Assembly: GCA_034766995.1 (NCBI GenBank)
Contig: CM068314.1
Coordinates: forward strand, 198,501-262,500
DNA length: 64,000 nucleotides
Reading direction: 5' to 3'
DNA from: Acanthacorydalis orientalis
Lineage: Eukaryota; Arthropoda; Insecta; Megaloptera; Corydalidae
A program made the translations under genes and the position numbers. The notes below the pieces were generated by a model. It saw nothing but the letters and a program-made list of their open reading frames with translations. It did no database searches and was not told the DNA's origin. Below, in pieces: positions 37,841 through 50,594 of this stretch (positions are counted from its first letter, which is position 1; each line of letters starts with the position of its first letter).

Positions 37841-38181
37841 TGTACAGTTGCACGTATGCTGTTAACAGTAAGATACTGATTTCTTCAGTTCATGTAAAAC
37901 AAAAGAAAGAAATTAAAATCGGGCCGTATTGTATGCGAACCAATGTACAATACTAACCGCGTTATCGACATAACCGATTTTATTCACAAGTACTAGGAAT
38001 TAGCCGGTGGAGCCGGCGCGTCTATAGATTTCGATCTCTGATTTTTTTTCAGTACTGTCCACATTTTGATTCTCTGGAGGTAATGTAAACCTTTTGAAAT
38101 TAAACCGTTTAAAAAATATATACATTTTTGAGCTTAATTTTTAATATTTAGATATCCTCAGAAGAATCAGGCTACTTTAGC

Positions 38182-38197
<16 letters not shown>

Positions 38198-38243
<46 letters not shown>
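38198..38243. repeat. compound (TA)n-(TG)n repeat
   Basis: A (CT)n run (38173-38198) is followed by a TA run and a TG run. Confidence 0.88.
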
Positions 38244-38690
38244 ATCCCAGTTGTTTTGTTTTAATATGATGTTCGTTCCGTATTATATTAATAGTGGATA
38301 TGTCTGCAAAAGGAGATATTTTCCGTTTGTTGTCTACTGAAGGCGTAATTCGATTCTGGGCTCTGCGTTTCAATTACTCAAAGAATGTTCCGTCCTCTTG
38401 TAAAAGCAACACAAACACTGTATCCAGACGTATATGTTTACCAATGGATATGTTTATACATATATATATATATACAAAAGTACATTCAGATATGGTAAAG
38501 ATGATAATAAAAAAAATATTCCAGAAAGTTTCTCAAATTATTAGCGAACATTAAATAATACTAGAATAAGAATCTAAACAGAATCAATAACAATATCATT
38601 TAAAGAGGTCACATAATAAAACTTATATATTTTAAAAAGGAAGTAAATATTGAAACGTAGTTGATTGTGTTTTCAAGCCACACACAAATG

Positions 38691-38693
<3 letters not shown>

Positions 38694-38736
<43 letters not shown>
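38694..38736. repeat. (TA)n microsatellite
   Basis: About 20 uninterrupted TA units in AT-rich intergenic DNA. Confidence 0.93.
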
Positions 38737-38738
<2 letters not shown>

Positions 38739-38923
38739 TGTGAATGTGAATATATTTGGTACATCTACATATGAGATACAGTGACTAGACTGTTCCGTGG
38801 TCAGGGCAAATAAATAAAATTCGCCGTAAATAACCGATCTGTCCACGTGTTATGACAGGTGCCGGTACAATGTGATCGTCTCTGTTTTAATTGGATACCT
38901 TTGCGCACATATCTTCAGGCCAC

Positions 38924-38928
<5 letters not shown>

Positions 38929-38999
<71 letters not shown>
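38929..38999. repeat. (TA)n-(CA)n microsatellite
   Basis: About 29 TA units run directly into a short CA run. Confidence 0.93.
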
Positions 39000-39785
39000 T
39001 ATGAATGCCTGGGTGTTATGCATTCGTTCGTCTGTTGTCGATGTTGATATTTATCTGCTGATAAATTATTCATATCTCTCATATCTGGCCAGACCTCTTT
39101 ATGTTTACTTTAGATTTAATTCATGTAAAAGTTTGTGGAGAAACCAGCTCAAATATTAATTATAAACATGGAATACACAAATATATATATATATATATAT
39201 GTATATGTATATGTATTTGTGTGTGTGTGTATGTTTAAAATGAAATAGAATATTCAAGGGGCCGGGGGCGGCGTCGCATACGGCAGGCTCTGCGACAGTC
39301 ATAGATTTATGTGTACCGGCGTGAGCTATTGCCGTACAGCAGCAGATGTTTAAAATGTCTCTAAATTGCCAGTCAATCGTATGATATACCCAATTAGAAC
39401 AGAATCCGAGCGGATGCCTGGCGTTCCATGGCAGAGGAGACCGTCGCCGTCTCCGTCATGTTTCTTTCTTTCTTTTTGCTTCTTTTTTTTGTGATTCCCT
39501 CGAATAGAGAATATTTGATTCGGCGCGACACGACTGCCGACGTAAGTAAAGACGCGGTGACATCTTGAAACGTCTCGTGTCTATTGATTTTCGAAGAAGA
39601 AAAACAAGCGATAAAAAGAATAAAAACCCGTCGGACCTCGGCGGATCGCGCGGAATAAAGTAGGCCGAACCGATACAAATGCGAAATAAAAACGTGTACA
39701 GTTAGTACTAAAGATGATTCGTAGTGTTGTTCTTTGATTGTGTATCATACGGGCTGCATCGAGACGATTAAAATACACCCATCGC

Positions 39786-39822
39786 GTATATGTGTGTGTG
39801 TGTGTGTGTGAGTATATATATT

Positions 39823-39895
<73 letters not shown>

Positions 39896-39943
39896 GTATA
39901 TACGTATATACATATACTCACACACACACACACACACATATAC
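39786..39943. repeat. 158-bp palindromic microsatellite with perfect 31-bp arms
   Basis: The left arm is GTATA(TG)10AGTATA (39786-39816). The right arm is its exact reverse complement TATACT(CA)10TATAC (39913-39943). The spacer is almost pure (TA)n with TTTATA interruptions and is itself self-complementary, so nearly the whole 158 bp can fold into one hairpin or cruciform. Confidence 0.9.
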
Positions 39944-40567
39944 ACGCGCGTTAGGATAGTCCTGACTTCCCACCTTTCCAGACTATCCAGCCCATGATGT
40001 TCTGCATGTTTTCCGAGTCATCGTCGCATCGCAACATCGCATAAATTGTAACGTGTAAAACGTACCGGCAAGCATATGGAAACAATCACCGTGCGACGAG
40101 CGGGCAAAAAATATTCCGTTTTAATGATGCGCCCGCACTCTTGAATCTCCCTCTTTTCATCGTGGCGCACGAAGAATGCAATGCACTTGTGTACTGCACG
40201 TTGTGCTACCGATCGGTTCACAAAACAGTTACCACCGTATCGGGGTGGTTCGGTGTCAACGCGATACACGGCGTACAATCGTTTGCTCTCATTGTTTCGA
40301 GATTTGAAATGTTGTATACATACATACATAATCATAGAAAATAATAAACGCATACATGTGGACACGAAAACTAAGTTAATTTTGTTTCAATGTTCCTCGA
40401 TCATAATTTACGATGTGGGCGTAACAAAGACCCATAAACATCATATTTTCTATTTCGCTAGCGCCACAAACGATCCTTCGTTATGAGTTTTATGTAGATG
40501 AGGTCCAGACGAAATTACTAACGCATATATATGCGTCGCACATTTTTAATGTCTGTTCTTGTCTTAT

Positions 40568-40599
<32 letters not shown>

Positions 40600-43500
40600 T
40601 CGACACATATACGTATAATGAACATGATTGATTAGTCCAAACATCATTCGTCTGTAACGTCGAAACAGTAATGGAACGATTACATTTAGTAAAATCAGAA
40701 CAATAATTTACGCTTGTTGAAATTATTCTATAATCCGACAGAACGCAAACATAAATAAAATAAAAAAAAACTAGTATTTAAGAATATTCATTCGTGCCGC
40801 TATTTTCTAACAGTTTCAAATTATTCGAGCTGCAATCGAACGGAGGAGGGGGGGGGAGGAGGAAATGTTCTAAGAAGTTTCGTTTTCCGTTAGAGTCGAT
40901 CACTATTTCAATATATGGTATTAATCAATGCGCATCTCTATTTTCTTTTAAGAACTCTCCATCTGTCAACAAAGTCGTGTCCGTGTCTTACGAGAATATT
41001 TAAACATTTCATTTTCTTCACGTTTCAATCACCGGCGTATCAGCAGTGACCCCGTGCGATGATGTGAACTTGTTTTTTTTCTCTTTTAACCTATTTCGAA
41101 ATTGTCTACGTTCAATTCAAGTCGTATTGCACAGCAGCTTTGAAACAGATATGGCGACTGTTCAACGGAATACTTTTTCATGGATATATAATATCTACTT
41201 TTCGAAGTATCTCTCTAGTTCCGCAAACAGTTTACGTTTTTGTACGCACCACATTCTAATCCATCCGAGTTAATCGACTCCCTATTTTTATTCCAATCGT
41301 ATTTGTAGGTATGCGAGCGTAAAAGGCTACTAACAAAGTGTATATACATATATATATATATGTATGTATATATATACATATACATATATGTTTGTGTATG
41401 ATTTGCAATTATAAATTAATAGGAATTTGTAACTAGTAATATTTTTTGCAAATCAAACATAAATTCAATGGTTCATTTATTTATATGTATTGTTTTTATA
41501 TAAAAAAAATCATTGCTCTGAGAAATTAATGGATATATTTTTTTTTTTGGAGAAATCCTACGAACATTTATAAAGAGTTTTATTGGTTTTCATCTAATTT
41601 TCTTGTTTCTTTTTTCAAATTACAATTGTAAATTATTAAATACAGAACGGTGACCGATTTAGCTTTATTAAACGTTGCTGGAATCGGATGTGTCCTAGTT
41701 TCATAACTGAAAACTAAGATTACACCATTGTTTATTGCGCGTTATATTTCTGTGTTTTTTTTTGTTTTTTGACGTCTCGCTAACGAACTATAGCTTAACT
41801 GCTTCGAGAATAGCCGAATGTCGCCCTAGTATTCGACTGCGGTGTACGTTCTTTTTTTTAAACGTTCCACTCTTGTCTTGTCGTTGTACTATTTGACCAG
41901 CGACCACCATTTCTGATTATCGATTCCGAATTTCATTTGATAGATGAACGGCACCGCCAGGAGATTGTACGAGCAGAGAGAACATTTAAGCTTTTAAATG
42001 ATGTGTGTTTGTTTTTAGAAAGAAAAAAAAAAAAACAAAAACAAATTTATAACAATTCGTACGTTACGACAGTATGACGAACGTATGTTTTAACGAAATG
42101 TGAACCGGACGTCGACTATTTAAAAACAATGTGTTTATTAGTTGAACGCAATGTGTGCGAATCGGTCCGTGCAGGTCGGTCGTCAGAACAATAGTGCATT
42201 GCTGGAAACGTGATCGGCACGACACGTCGGGCGCGCTGTTCGCACCTGCCCGATGCATCCGATCTTCGTCTCGGTCGTCGAGCGACGAGAGCTCTCAGCG
42301 ACCGTCACTTAAATTCCGCACGTGAAAAACGCGACGAGTGTGTACACGTCCCAGAGAAACAGCGACGACACGGGATTCGTCTCCGTTCGAGATTCTCTCG
42401 CGCCGAAGATGCCGCGCGCATCCGCGTCCGTACACGATCCGCGAACTCTATATTAATCGAGAAGACGTGTGCGATTGCCGGCCGTTACTAATTACACGAC
42501 GATACGATGTTAATTGCGAACCGAAGACGAATCGAATATACGAGCACGGCTCGACGACAGAGCTCACGACGAATCTCGTAGGATACACGGACGGACGGAC
42601 GGACGAACGTGGGTGTCGACGATCGTTCCGTAGGCGTGTTCCGAAGGGGCGTGAGCGATGTTGTTCCCGCCGATGCGGTATCGAGCGAATGTGTCGCGCA
42701 AACGCGTTCGCCGACGATGGGTCCACGATCGCAACCAATCGCGCGCATCTCCGGACCCGGTCCGCCGTCGGACGGGCCGGCGCAGGGGAGGCGCTCGACG
42801 GCCGCACCCGCGCGCTCGACGCCGTCGCTCTGGCCACAGTCGATCGCGCGCCTCGTTGACGACAAGCTGACGGTAGCCGTCTGGCGACGATTTCCCGCAC
42901 GTGCCCGGCCGTTCATCCTCGCCGTTTTTCACGGCAATTCAATCGATCGACGACGACGACACGCGCTTCGATCGTCGATCGACCGTTCCTCGCGTTCGGA
43001 TCTTTGTGCGTCAGGCACTGCATCCGGGGCCGAGCCGGCGTAGTGACGGATTTTTGCTGAGGTAAGGAAACGTGGCGTCGCGCCGCGCGCCTGTGTGTGT
43101 TTTGATTGATCTCGCGCTCTACGACACTGCACCGAAACGCACACACACACACACACCATATGTGCATACACTCGTGCATATACATACATACACGTATATA
43201 TATATATATATAATTGCCATCCGGTTCTCCTCTTTCATGTAGTGCGAGTGTAAGTGTGAAGTGTGCGCAGTCGTTATTTAGTTTGTTGTCTAATCGCGCC
43301 TCATGAGCTCGCGGGACACATTCCGCAATGAAATCGAATCGAAATCGACGACGAATCGACAGTGTGACGTCGCTAAAAACGTAACGTTTTCTTCGCATCG
43401 GCGTCGATATGTGAAACAGATAGTCGGCCCGTTCGTTGTTCGACTGGACTTCGATTCGACCGTCGGGCGACGGAACGTCTCCGAAGCGCGCAAACGTGCA

Positions 43501-44482
43501 CGTGAACGCGTCGATCCGACAGACAGCATCAGCGATGTTTATGAAATCCGTTCAGATAAAACACAATTTACATGTCGTCCGTTAATTTATTTGAATTGTC
43601 AGTGGCGTGTCGGGTCTCGTAATTTGAACGTACGTTTTAAGCTCCCGACATCATTTACTGAATGTGAAATTTATGTTCTACAGGCGGGTAGCTGACGGAC
43701 TTGCAGGGAGTTAAAATAAGTGTGCACGTTTCAAACTTGTGAAAAATCTGCGAACGAAAAGAAACACGAGTCGTGAAAGTGAATCCCAGCGCATACACGA
43801 AATGTCTCGAACGGTGTTGTATAGTAAACGCAATTTATTCGCGTTAAGAACAATAATCGACTAAAAAAAGGTAAAGATTTTGGATAAGGAACACATCTTG
43901 TCGGATGCGGGATCAACGAGTGCTCGAAGACATGTGTATGTTCTAGTGAAATGTGAGCGTGTCACAGAGCGTATGTGGCGGGGTGGGTGGTGTGTATGTT
44001 TTATCGTTTTCGCGAAAATAACGTGCCTGTATAGAAAGATCTCACATGTTGACAACGGATTTTCTATAGTTCGTACGACCGACGTGTACGTTAAGTTGCA
44101 GAACTTGTGCGAAAGACACTCTATTTTAAATGTGGCTAAATTGAACCGTGGAATATATCTCATTAGATAAATCGAATTTTTCGCTCTTTCCCAAATACAT
44201 ATAAACATGCTCGTCACTCACAATTAATATCAATTATTGATGAACTTTCCCGAATAATTTATACATTTATGTTATGTGTACCAGCTGTTTTCTATGAAAA
44301 CTGCATTAATTAATTATTACGATTTTTAATAAGTAAAAACACATTCTTCTTAATATATATATATATATATTGACACAGTCACAAGCTTTCAGTCTGTACT
44401 TTTATTTTTAGTATTTGGAATTTAAAAAAATTGCAATTGTAGAAAAGTGAAGTGTTTAACCTTTATAACAACTTATAATAAA

Positions 44483-44488
44483 TTCAAT

Positions 44489-44529
<41 letters not shown>

Positions 44530-44545
44530 GTATATGTATATATGT
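44483..44545. repeat. compound (CA)n-(TA)n microsatellite
   Basis: A CA run passes into a TA run with GTATA interruptions. Confidence 0.9.
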
Positions 44546-44715
44546 TTGTATAATGATATAAAAAATATAAAGCGTGCTTCTAGACACAATCATAATAAAG
44601 AAATCACGTCTTTCCAAACATATGTACTAATGTTGTTCTTTAATCCATTTACAGTAATATAATAACGACGTATTCTTTACAACACAACACTGATATATTA
44701 ACACACTGACCGGTG

Positions 44716-44729
44716 CGAAAGCGCTTTCG
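44716..44729. other. 14-bp perfect palindrome
   Basis: CGAAAGCGCTTTCG is its own reverse complement, in non-repetitive AT-rich DNA 0.7 kb upstream of apB. It may be a dimeric binding site; no factor is assigned. Confidence 0.5.
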
Positions 44730-45455
44730 TCGAATGATTCAGTATTTCATTCCTGTGTATTTCGTTATGCTTTTGCGGGGTGTTATTTTATCAGCAAGCG
44801 CGAATTTATGCCACACGTGTCAAACCACAATTGTATAAAAATACGCTACGATTGAAGTTAAAGAACGATACATTCCTTCATTTAACTGTATAACACGGAT
44901 GTGGATGGTATATATGTGTGTTTTTACAATCTCGATTCACTCACTGTTGTGTGCACACTTGCTACTGTACGTTAAACGATAATAAAAATAAAGATTATCG
45001 CGTTTGGCAACCAAACGTCACGTTCATAGTACCGGGAACATGATTTAAAAACATGTAAGACCGTTGCCGTCATTTGATATGCTCAGTGATTAGACATTAG
45101 CAGAATGTTTGATGTGGGTTACATATTCTTTGATATATATATATATATATACACTCACACACACACGAGTGGAGATCGAGTCTGAGAGAAAAGCACTATT
45201 TAGAATTCACGACACGCGCTTTCGACACACGTCGTGAACGTCAGAATGCCGCGCGCCACAGCGCGACCTCCCGCACACAGATCTCGGCTCTAATTCGTTT
45301 TTCAATTTAGCGTACGTAGCCGCGACGTGTCGCTTCGCACTCGACATGTCGGCGCGCGAGGCGCGTCGGATCGTTCGGATCGCGACAGCCGTGCAGTAAC
45401 GTAGACGCCGTGCGGTGCGCGCGAGCGGCGCCGAAGGAACGTCGTCGACGACGGG

Positions 45456-46113
45456 ATGCTGAAGGAGCGCGCGGACGCGATGAGCCCGTGCACGGGCGTC
45501 GGCGTCGGCGGCGTCGGCGGCGCCGAGTGCGCCGGCTGCGGCGCGCGCATCTTCGATCGGTTCTATCTGCTCGCGGTCGACAGACAGTGGCACGCGACGT
45601 GCCTCCGCTGCTGCGAGTGCCGGGCGCCGCTCGACACCGAGCTCACGTGCTTCTCGCGCGACGCGAACATCTACTGCAAGGACGACTACTACAGGCTGTA
45701 CGGCGTGCGGCGGTGCGCACGCTGCCAGGCCGGCATCCCGGCGAGCGAGCTCGTGATGCGCGCGCGCGACCTCGTCTTCCACGTGCACTGTTTCACGTGC
45801 GCCGCGTGCAACGCGCCGCTCGCCAAGGGCGACCACTTCGGGATGCGGGACGCGCTCGTCTACTGCAGACCGCACTACGAGCTGCTCGATCAGCTGTGCT
45901 CGCCGCTGCACGCGCATCACGTCGACCAGCATCAGCAGCATCGGCGGCGGCTCGTCGACGCTTTCGGGCCGCTGATGCTCGACGGATCGGTCGCGAGCGC
46001 GGGCTCTGCGAAAGGGAGACCGCGCAAACGGAAGCAGGCGGCCGACTCGCCGGCGCCGGCCGAACACCACCTGAGGACCGTCGCGATGCGTATGTCGTCG
46101 GCCGGAGCACTAG
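45456..46113 (+). CDS. apB: apB exon 1: LIM1, LIM2 and NLS-like linker
   Basis: This exon has 219 codons plus one base and donor CTAG|GTAAAC. It holds both LIM domains without interruption, where apA has an intron between YYR and LYG. The 83 bases at 45739-45821 are identical to apA 8076-8158. GC content at third positions is extremely high. Confidence 0.92.
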
Positions 46114-46650
46114 GTAAACGGTTTAGTTCGGCGGGCGCTCGGCTCGTGCCGCACAGACGCCGTACTGAAATTTTTCCCGGTAGAGATGCTGCAGGTGCCG
46201 TCGGATCTGTCGTCGTCGATGGAGTCGCTCGCGTACGACGCGGGTGTCTCGTCGCCGGGATCGGCGTGCGGCGCCGGCAGCAGCGGAGGAGGCTCCGGCG
46301 GCGCCGGCGGTCCTCAGCAGCGCACGAAACGGATGCGCACGTCGTTCAAACACCATCAGCTGCGCACGATGAAGTCGTACTTCGCGATCAATCAGAATCC
46401 GGACGCGAAAGATCTGAAACAGCTGGCGCAGAAGACGGGGCTGTCGAAGCGCGTGCTTCAGGTGTGGTTCCAGAACGCGCGCGCGAAGTGGCGTCGAAAT
46501 CTGATGCGCCAGGAGGGCGGCGCCGCGCCGGGAACGTCGCCGGGAACGTTGCTCGACGCCGGCGCGTCCGTCGCGACTCAACACCACCACGACGAACAGC
46601 ACGTGCTGCGGACGACGATGCCTCCGTCACAGTACGACGACATCTACTGA
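45456..46650 (+). CDS. apB: apterous B, LIM-homeodomain transcription factor (complete, 2 exons)
   Basis: This is a complete 374-residue Apterous-B/Lhx9-like LIM-homeodomain protein, encoded by 45456-46113 joined to 46184-46650. LIM1 spans residues 25-77 with Zn ligands C25, C28, H46, C49, C52, C55, C74 and D77. LIM2 spans 87-140 with C87, C90, H109, C112, C115, C118, C137 and H140. A basic KGRPRKRK stretch lies at 186-193, a Ser/Gly-rich linker at 229-262 and the homeodomain at about 266-325 with W314, F315, N317 and R319 of the recognition helix. The tail ends PPSQYDDIY. WRRNLMRQE after helix 3 matches the NLLRQE ending of Lhx9 and sets it apart from apA. Start: the first ATG after an in-frame TAG at 45402; a second in-frame ATG at residue 9 is possible. 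The N-terminus before LIM1 is short (24 residues). A nuclear regulator likely to work with Chip/Ldb. Only one intron remains, of 70 bp. Confidence 0.92.
46114..46183 (+). other. apB: apB intron, 70 bp, phase 1
   Basis: It begins GTAAACGG and ends TTTTTCCCGGTAG, with a short pyrimidine tract before the AG. Splicing joins AL-E-MLQV. An alternative acceptor two bases later would break the frame. The intron is not a multiple of three and has no in-frame stop, so an unspliced transcript stays open to 46904 in a different frame that loses the homeodomain. Confidence 0.8.
46184..46650 (+). CDS. apB: apB exon 2: linker, whole homeodomain, C-terminus
   Basis: The first two bases complete a Glu codon, then MLQVPSDLSSSMESLAYDAG follows, a Gly/Ser linker, the entire homeodomain without the usual LQ-VWFQ intron, and a 49-residue tail rich in Gly, Thr and His. 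Stop TGA at 46648-46650. Confidence 0.93.
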
Positions 46651-47278
46651 TTCTGCGACGGTCGCGTCGGCCGGACGACGAAGAGAACGCGCCGCGCGCC
46701 GTCGTCGAGTCGTCGTCGCGCGCGGACGTCCGGTCTCCGCGAGCCGCGCGGCGCGCTCGCCGGCGAGACGTCGACGGCGACGCGCGGCACACGCGACGTC
46801 GTGAAAACTGTGCGGACGATGTGTCGCCGCGGGTGTGTGCGTGTGTCTCGCTGCGGATGCATAAATACGTACGAGCGCGACCGTGCGGACGCGTGCGCCG
46901 GTAGGACGGCGACACGCGCGCACTCGAACGATGCACGGCGAGACGGCGCTTGCTGTCCGCCGCGCACTCGGATCGATTGCAGTGCGTCGAGCGTCGCGCT
47001 CTTTCCTTCAATGGCGACTGTCGATATATATATATATAGAGAGAGAGAAAGAGAGTGAGTGACGCTCTGCGGAACGTTGGCCGCGCATTTGCGTCTCTCG
47101 ATAAAACGTGTAAGAAGTGAGATCCGGTGTAGAACGACGCTTTCGCACGTATTTATGCAACGTTTAATTGCGACACAATCTTGTACATAGTCTCATGTGA
47201 AGTAGGGAGCATGCGATAATTTTATTCGTTTAATAACGTAATGAACTGTGTGTGTGTATGTGTGTGTGTAACCAGTGG

Positions 47279-47284
47279 AATAAA
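47279..47284 (+). promoter_or_regulatory. candidate poly(A) signal of apB
   Basis: AATAAA 0.63 kb after the apB stop codon, in AT-rich DNA following a (TG)n run. Confidence 0.5.
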
Positions 47285-48295
47285 TTATTAAGCATGTGTA
47301 ACGCAATTGCAGTTTGATTTAGCAGAATACTTGTCGAGGCCGATTCATGACCATTTTTTACATTGTCGCCGCCATCCTCGTCCTCCTCGTCCTCGTCCTC
47401 CTCCCCATCATCATCGTCACAATCACGTTTATGTGGGCGGACGTGTGCCCAGGAATTTGTTGTCGACAACATTCGTATTAAATGTTAAAGCAATATTTAC
47501 GATACCCGTTCGATGAAAAGTGCACTATTCAACACCTATTCGATGACCTGTAAGTGACATGAATGGATGTGTGTGTGTATGTGTGTCATCGCGATAAACG
47601 ACGAGAATCGTCGGGAATCGCTGAACACGGTTAAATTTGTATCTCGTCATCCGGGCAACAACGACCGGACTCGTGTTATTCTGTGACAAATTACTGATAA
47701 AACTGTCAGAGGAGGGCACCTTGCAGCAGGGACATTCCTTCATCGACGCAACTTGCGAACCACATATACTCTCCCGACGAAATGTGTAGATTTCCGAATC
47801 GAATTCTTCTCACGGCTACCGCCACGAAAATGGACAGGGGAGCGCCGGCGGCGCTAAAGTTTGTCCGAAAGCTAATCGTTCGCTTAAGAGGACCGTACAA
47901 GAATGATGAAATTGTCTTTCGAATTTGTGCGGCGAACATTTTGTTTATAGCGATTCTTATGAAACGAGCCAGTGTTATGTCGTTAAAAAACAATTTTATT
48001 TCATATAGTAGATATCAAAAACCGAATACACATTGCGAGTAAAAACAGCAAAAATTGTAATGTTGGTACAACAGTTGATGCGTTGTCGCCCTGTCTTTTT
48101 CTACAGTACGTTAGCGAACGACGGGGTGGTTGCTTTCTCGCACATTGTTTTCTTTGCGCATATGCATAAAGAGGTCCCCCGTACTAGTGATCTGTAATAA
48201 AATGCGTGTATCGATATTTACTTTCGAATATTTACTGATTATCACTCTTACCTGTGCACTGCACACCTTATAAGTATATATAGTACGGATATAAG

Positions 48296-48440
<145 letters not shown>

Positions 48441-49295
48441 TAAAAACATAGATTGTATATTATTGTATGTAAAATATATAAAAAAAATGAAATGTTAGTA
48501 TATAGCCCCAATGTAACAAATTAATGTTACACCAACGCAAACAATGTTATCTAACGTTGCTGATAAGAGTTCAAGAGCAAAATTAAAAGAAACTAGCGAT
48601 TCGTGACAAATTTACTGTTTTTCAGTTCTTGCATGCGTAGTTTTGTCAGAAGTAGAGGAGAGTGAAAGACTCTTATTAGCGTAAATGGGCTGCTATGTTT
48701 ATCCATCGTCCAATGTAGAGATGATTTTTAATCGTTAATATCGTTATCCGACCGAAAAAATGATATTTGAATAAGATGAAAGAGAAAAGTTAATGTTCTT
48801 AGATCGAGCGTGCTACGAAGCAATCCTTGCGTCGTCACACATACACACACACACACGTCGTAGAAACAAAACACGCATGCCGTACCGTTTATTCGAACTC
48901 TTCCCTAGCTTCGCCGTCCTCGCCCACTTTCGTATTCGGCGGAACGTTGTTCGGAACGATACTGCACACCGTCGGTTTCACGGAGCACGTCAGCACTGGC
49001 TCGTCGACCGGTCGACGTTGTGTTTTCTCGCACGCGTTTTCGAAGGCCGGACAAGTCGGGCTCGCTTCTCGTTTCTTCTCTACGCGCGATTCGTCGCCTT
49101 TTCCACTCATTCTTCTGTTCGGTTCGAACGAATTTTATGGAACCGCACCGTTCGATAACGTTCGATTGAGTGAACGGCCCAATCGGAAACGGGCCTGTTA
49201 CAATTCGGTCGTGTGTGTTTATCACGCTCGCTGATAAGCGAACACCGATAAATTTAAATAAACATTCAATCTTCGCTGCGTATCCATTGAATCGT

Positions 49296-49327
<32 letters not shown>

Positions 49328-50185
49328 TCATTGTGTTCGTGTCGTGACATTTTTTTTTTAGACGCGATTGATCCGGAAGAGAAATACTTTATTCAGCTCG
49401 ATGTTAACAACTTTATACTTGTTATCGATTGACACACTCGTATTGTCCGCATTAAAAATGTATTCGTAAGTGAAAATCCACCGGCTCGCTCCGATGCATC
49501 GAGGGAACGCTGGTTGTCGTCTTCATATATTTCATGAGAATATAGGAGGGCGCATGTCTTATTAAATGCGACCGGACAACACACGGTAGAATGTTTACGT
49601 TACGAGCTGACGAAGCGCTGTCGTCGCACTATAAGGGCGTCCGCCGAACACCGAGCGAATCTATCCGAACGCCGAATCTGTCGATGGATCCGCGAGTACG
49701 AATACTCGAGCGAACGCTCGCCGGTGTTCGCTGTTCCGATCCGATGTCGGTCTTTTGTTACGAATCGAAGGAACGAGCGCGTCCGCGCATCGTGAAAGAT
49801 GCACGCCGTCCACACTTTACGAGACGTATCTGTGCGGTGCAGAGATATATGCACGCGTCTCGGCCGCTCATTATCGGTCGACGAACGACAACACTAGGCG
49901 AACAGCCGCGCGTGCGGCGCCGACTTTATACACACGTGTGCACGCATTCATTCGAGTCCGCGGACGAGACGCAAAATCTCAAGCGTTCGTATCGTCAATT
50001 CGTGAACCAGAGATCGAAATTCGAGAGCGACAAAACGTACATGCGACACAAAAGACAAACGAGAACGACGTGTAACAGTATCAAAATATCATTTGCACGC
50101 AGAGACTTCACGTAGATTAGAAATAATCTCAGATACCTGGGGATGCTGTTAATGAAAAAGGCGGAGTAATATAGTTTATGCACAA

Positions 50186-50187
50186 AT

Positions 50188-50226
<39 letters not shown>
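50186..50226. repeat. (CA)n-(TA)n microsatellite
   Basis: About 14 CA units run into a short TA run, 370 bp beyond the stop codon of the - strand gene. Confidence 0.9.
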
Positions 50227-50436
50227 CATTAAACATAAGTTGGAAATTAGGAGAGAGGTGCGATAATTAAACTGAATGTGACGATGAAACGAAAATACAC
50301 TTTAATATATAGACGGATACACGCCTGTGTGTACATTAGCTTATGTGCATTTGTATGTAAGTGTATAAAAAATATTGAACAAAGTAAAATGGAAACATGT
50401 GGCAAGCACACACGCACGCACGCACGCACACACATA

Positions 50437-50442
50437 TTTATT
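50437..50442 (-). promoter_or_regulatory. poly(A) signal of the 789-residue protein gene
   Basis: AATAAA on the - strand (TTTATT on +), about 155 nt after the stop codon at 50595-50597. Confidence 0.6.
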
Positions 50443-50594
50443 CTGCGACTACACTTCGTTTGTTTCATATAAGTGATACGATTTCATGGTGATCGGGGAT
50501 CGATGACGACGGCCTGTGCTTAGGAAAAAGAAAGATAACTCGCGAGAATGTCGAGGGAGGAACGCGCGCGTCCGTCGACGGCGACCGCACGACG

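Larger units (their letters stand above)
23471..45455. other. apA-apB intergenic region
   Basis: No convincing gene was found. GC- and CpG-rich blocks (23.5-24.7, 25.7-26.1, 27.1-27.6, 30.1-31.4, 35.3-37.4 and 42.2-43.0 kb) alternate with AT-rich segments (31.5-32.2, 33.0-34.0, 37.9-42.1 and 44.2-45.1 kb). Open frames in the GC-rich blocks are Arg/Thr/Ser-rich and overlap on both strands, so I treat them as non-coding. Microsatellites are very frequent; the largest are listed separately. A compact stretch at 32510-32810 and short dyads at 26386 and 44716 stand out. The region presumably carries regulatory DNA for one or both apterous genes. Confidence 0.6.

Noticed and set aside
45207..46070. 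A 287-codon open frame on the - strand opposite apB exon 1.
   Set aside because: It is an antisense shadow of the GC-rich LIM-domain codons. The same antisense pattern appears opposite apA exon 8032-8507 because the LIM2 sequences are identical.
47370..47410. A (TCC/TCG)n patch reading as an acidic Glu/Asp-rich peptide on the - strand.
   Set aside because: It is short simple sequence without gene context, about 0.7 kb past apB.
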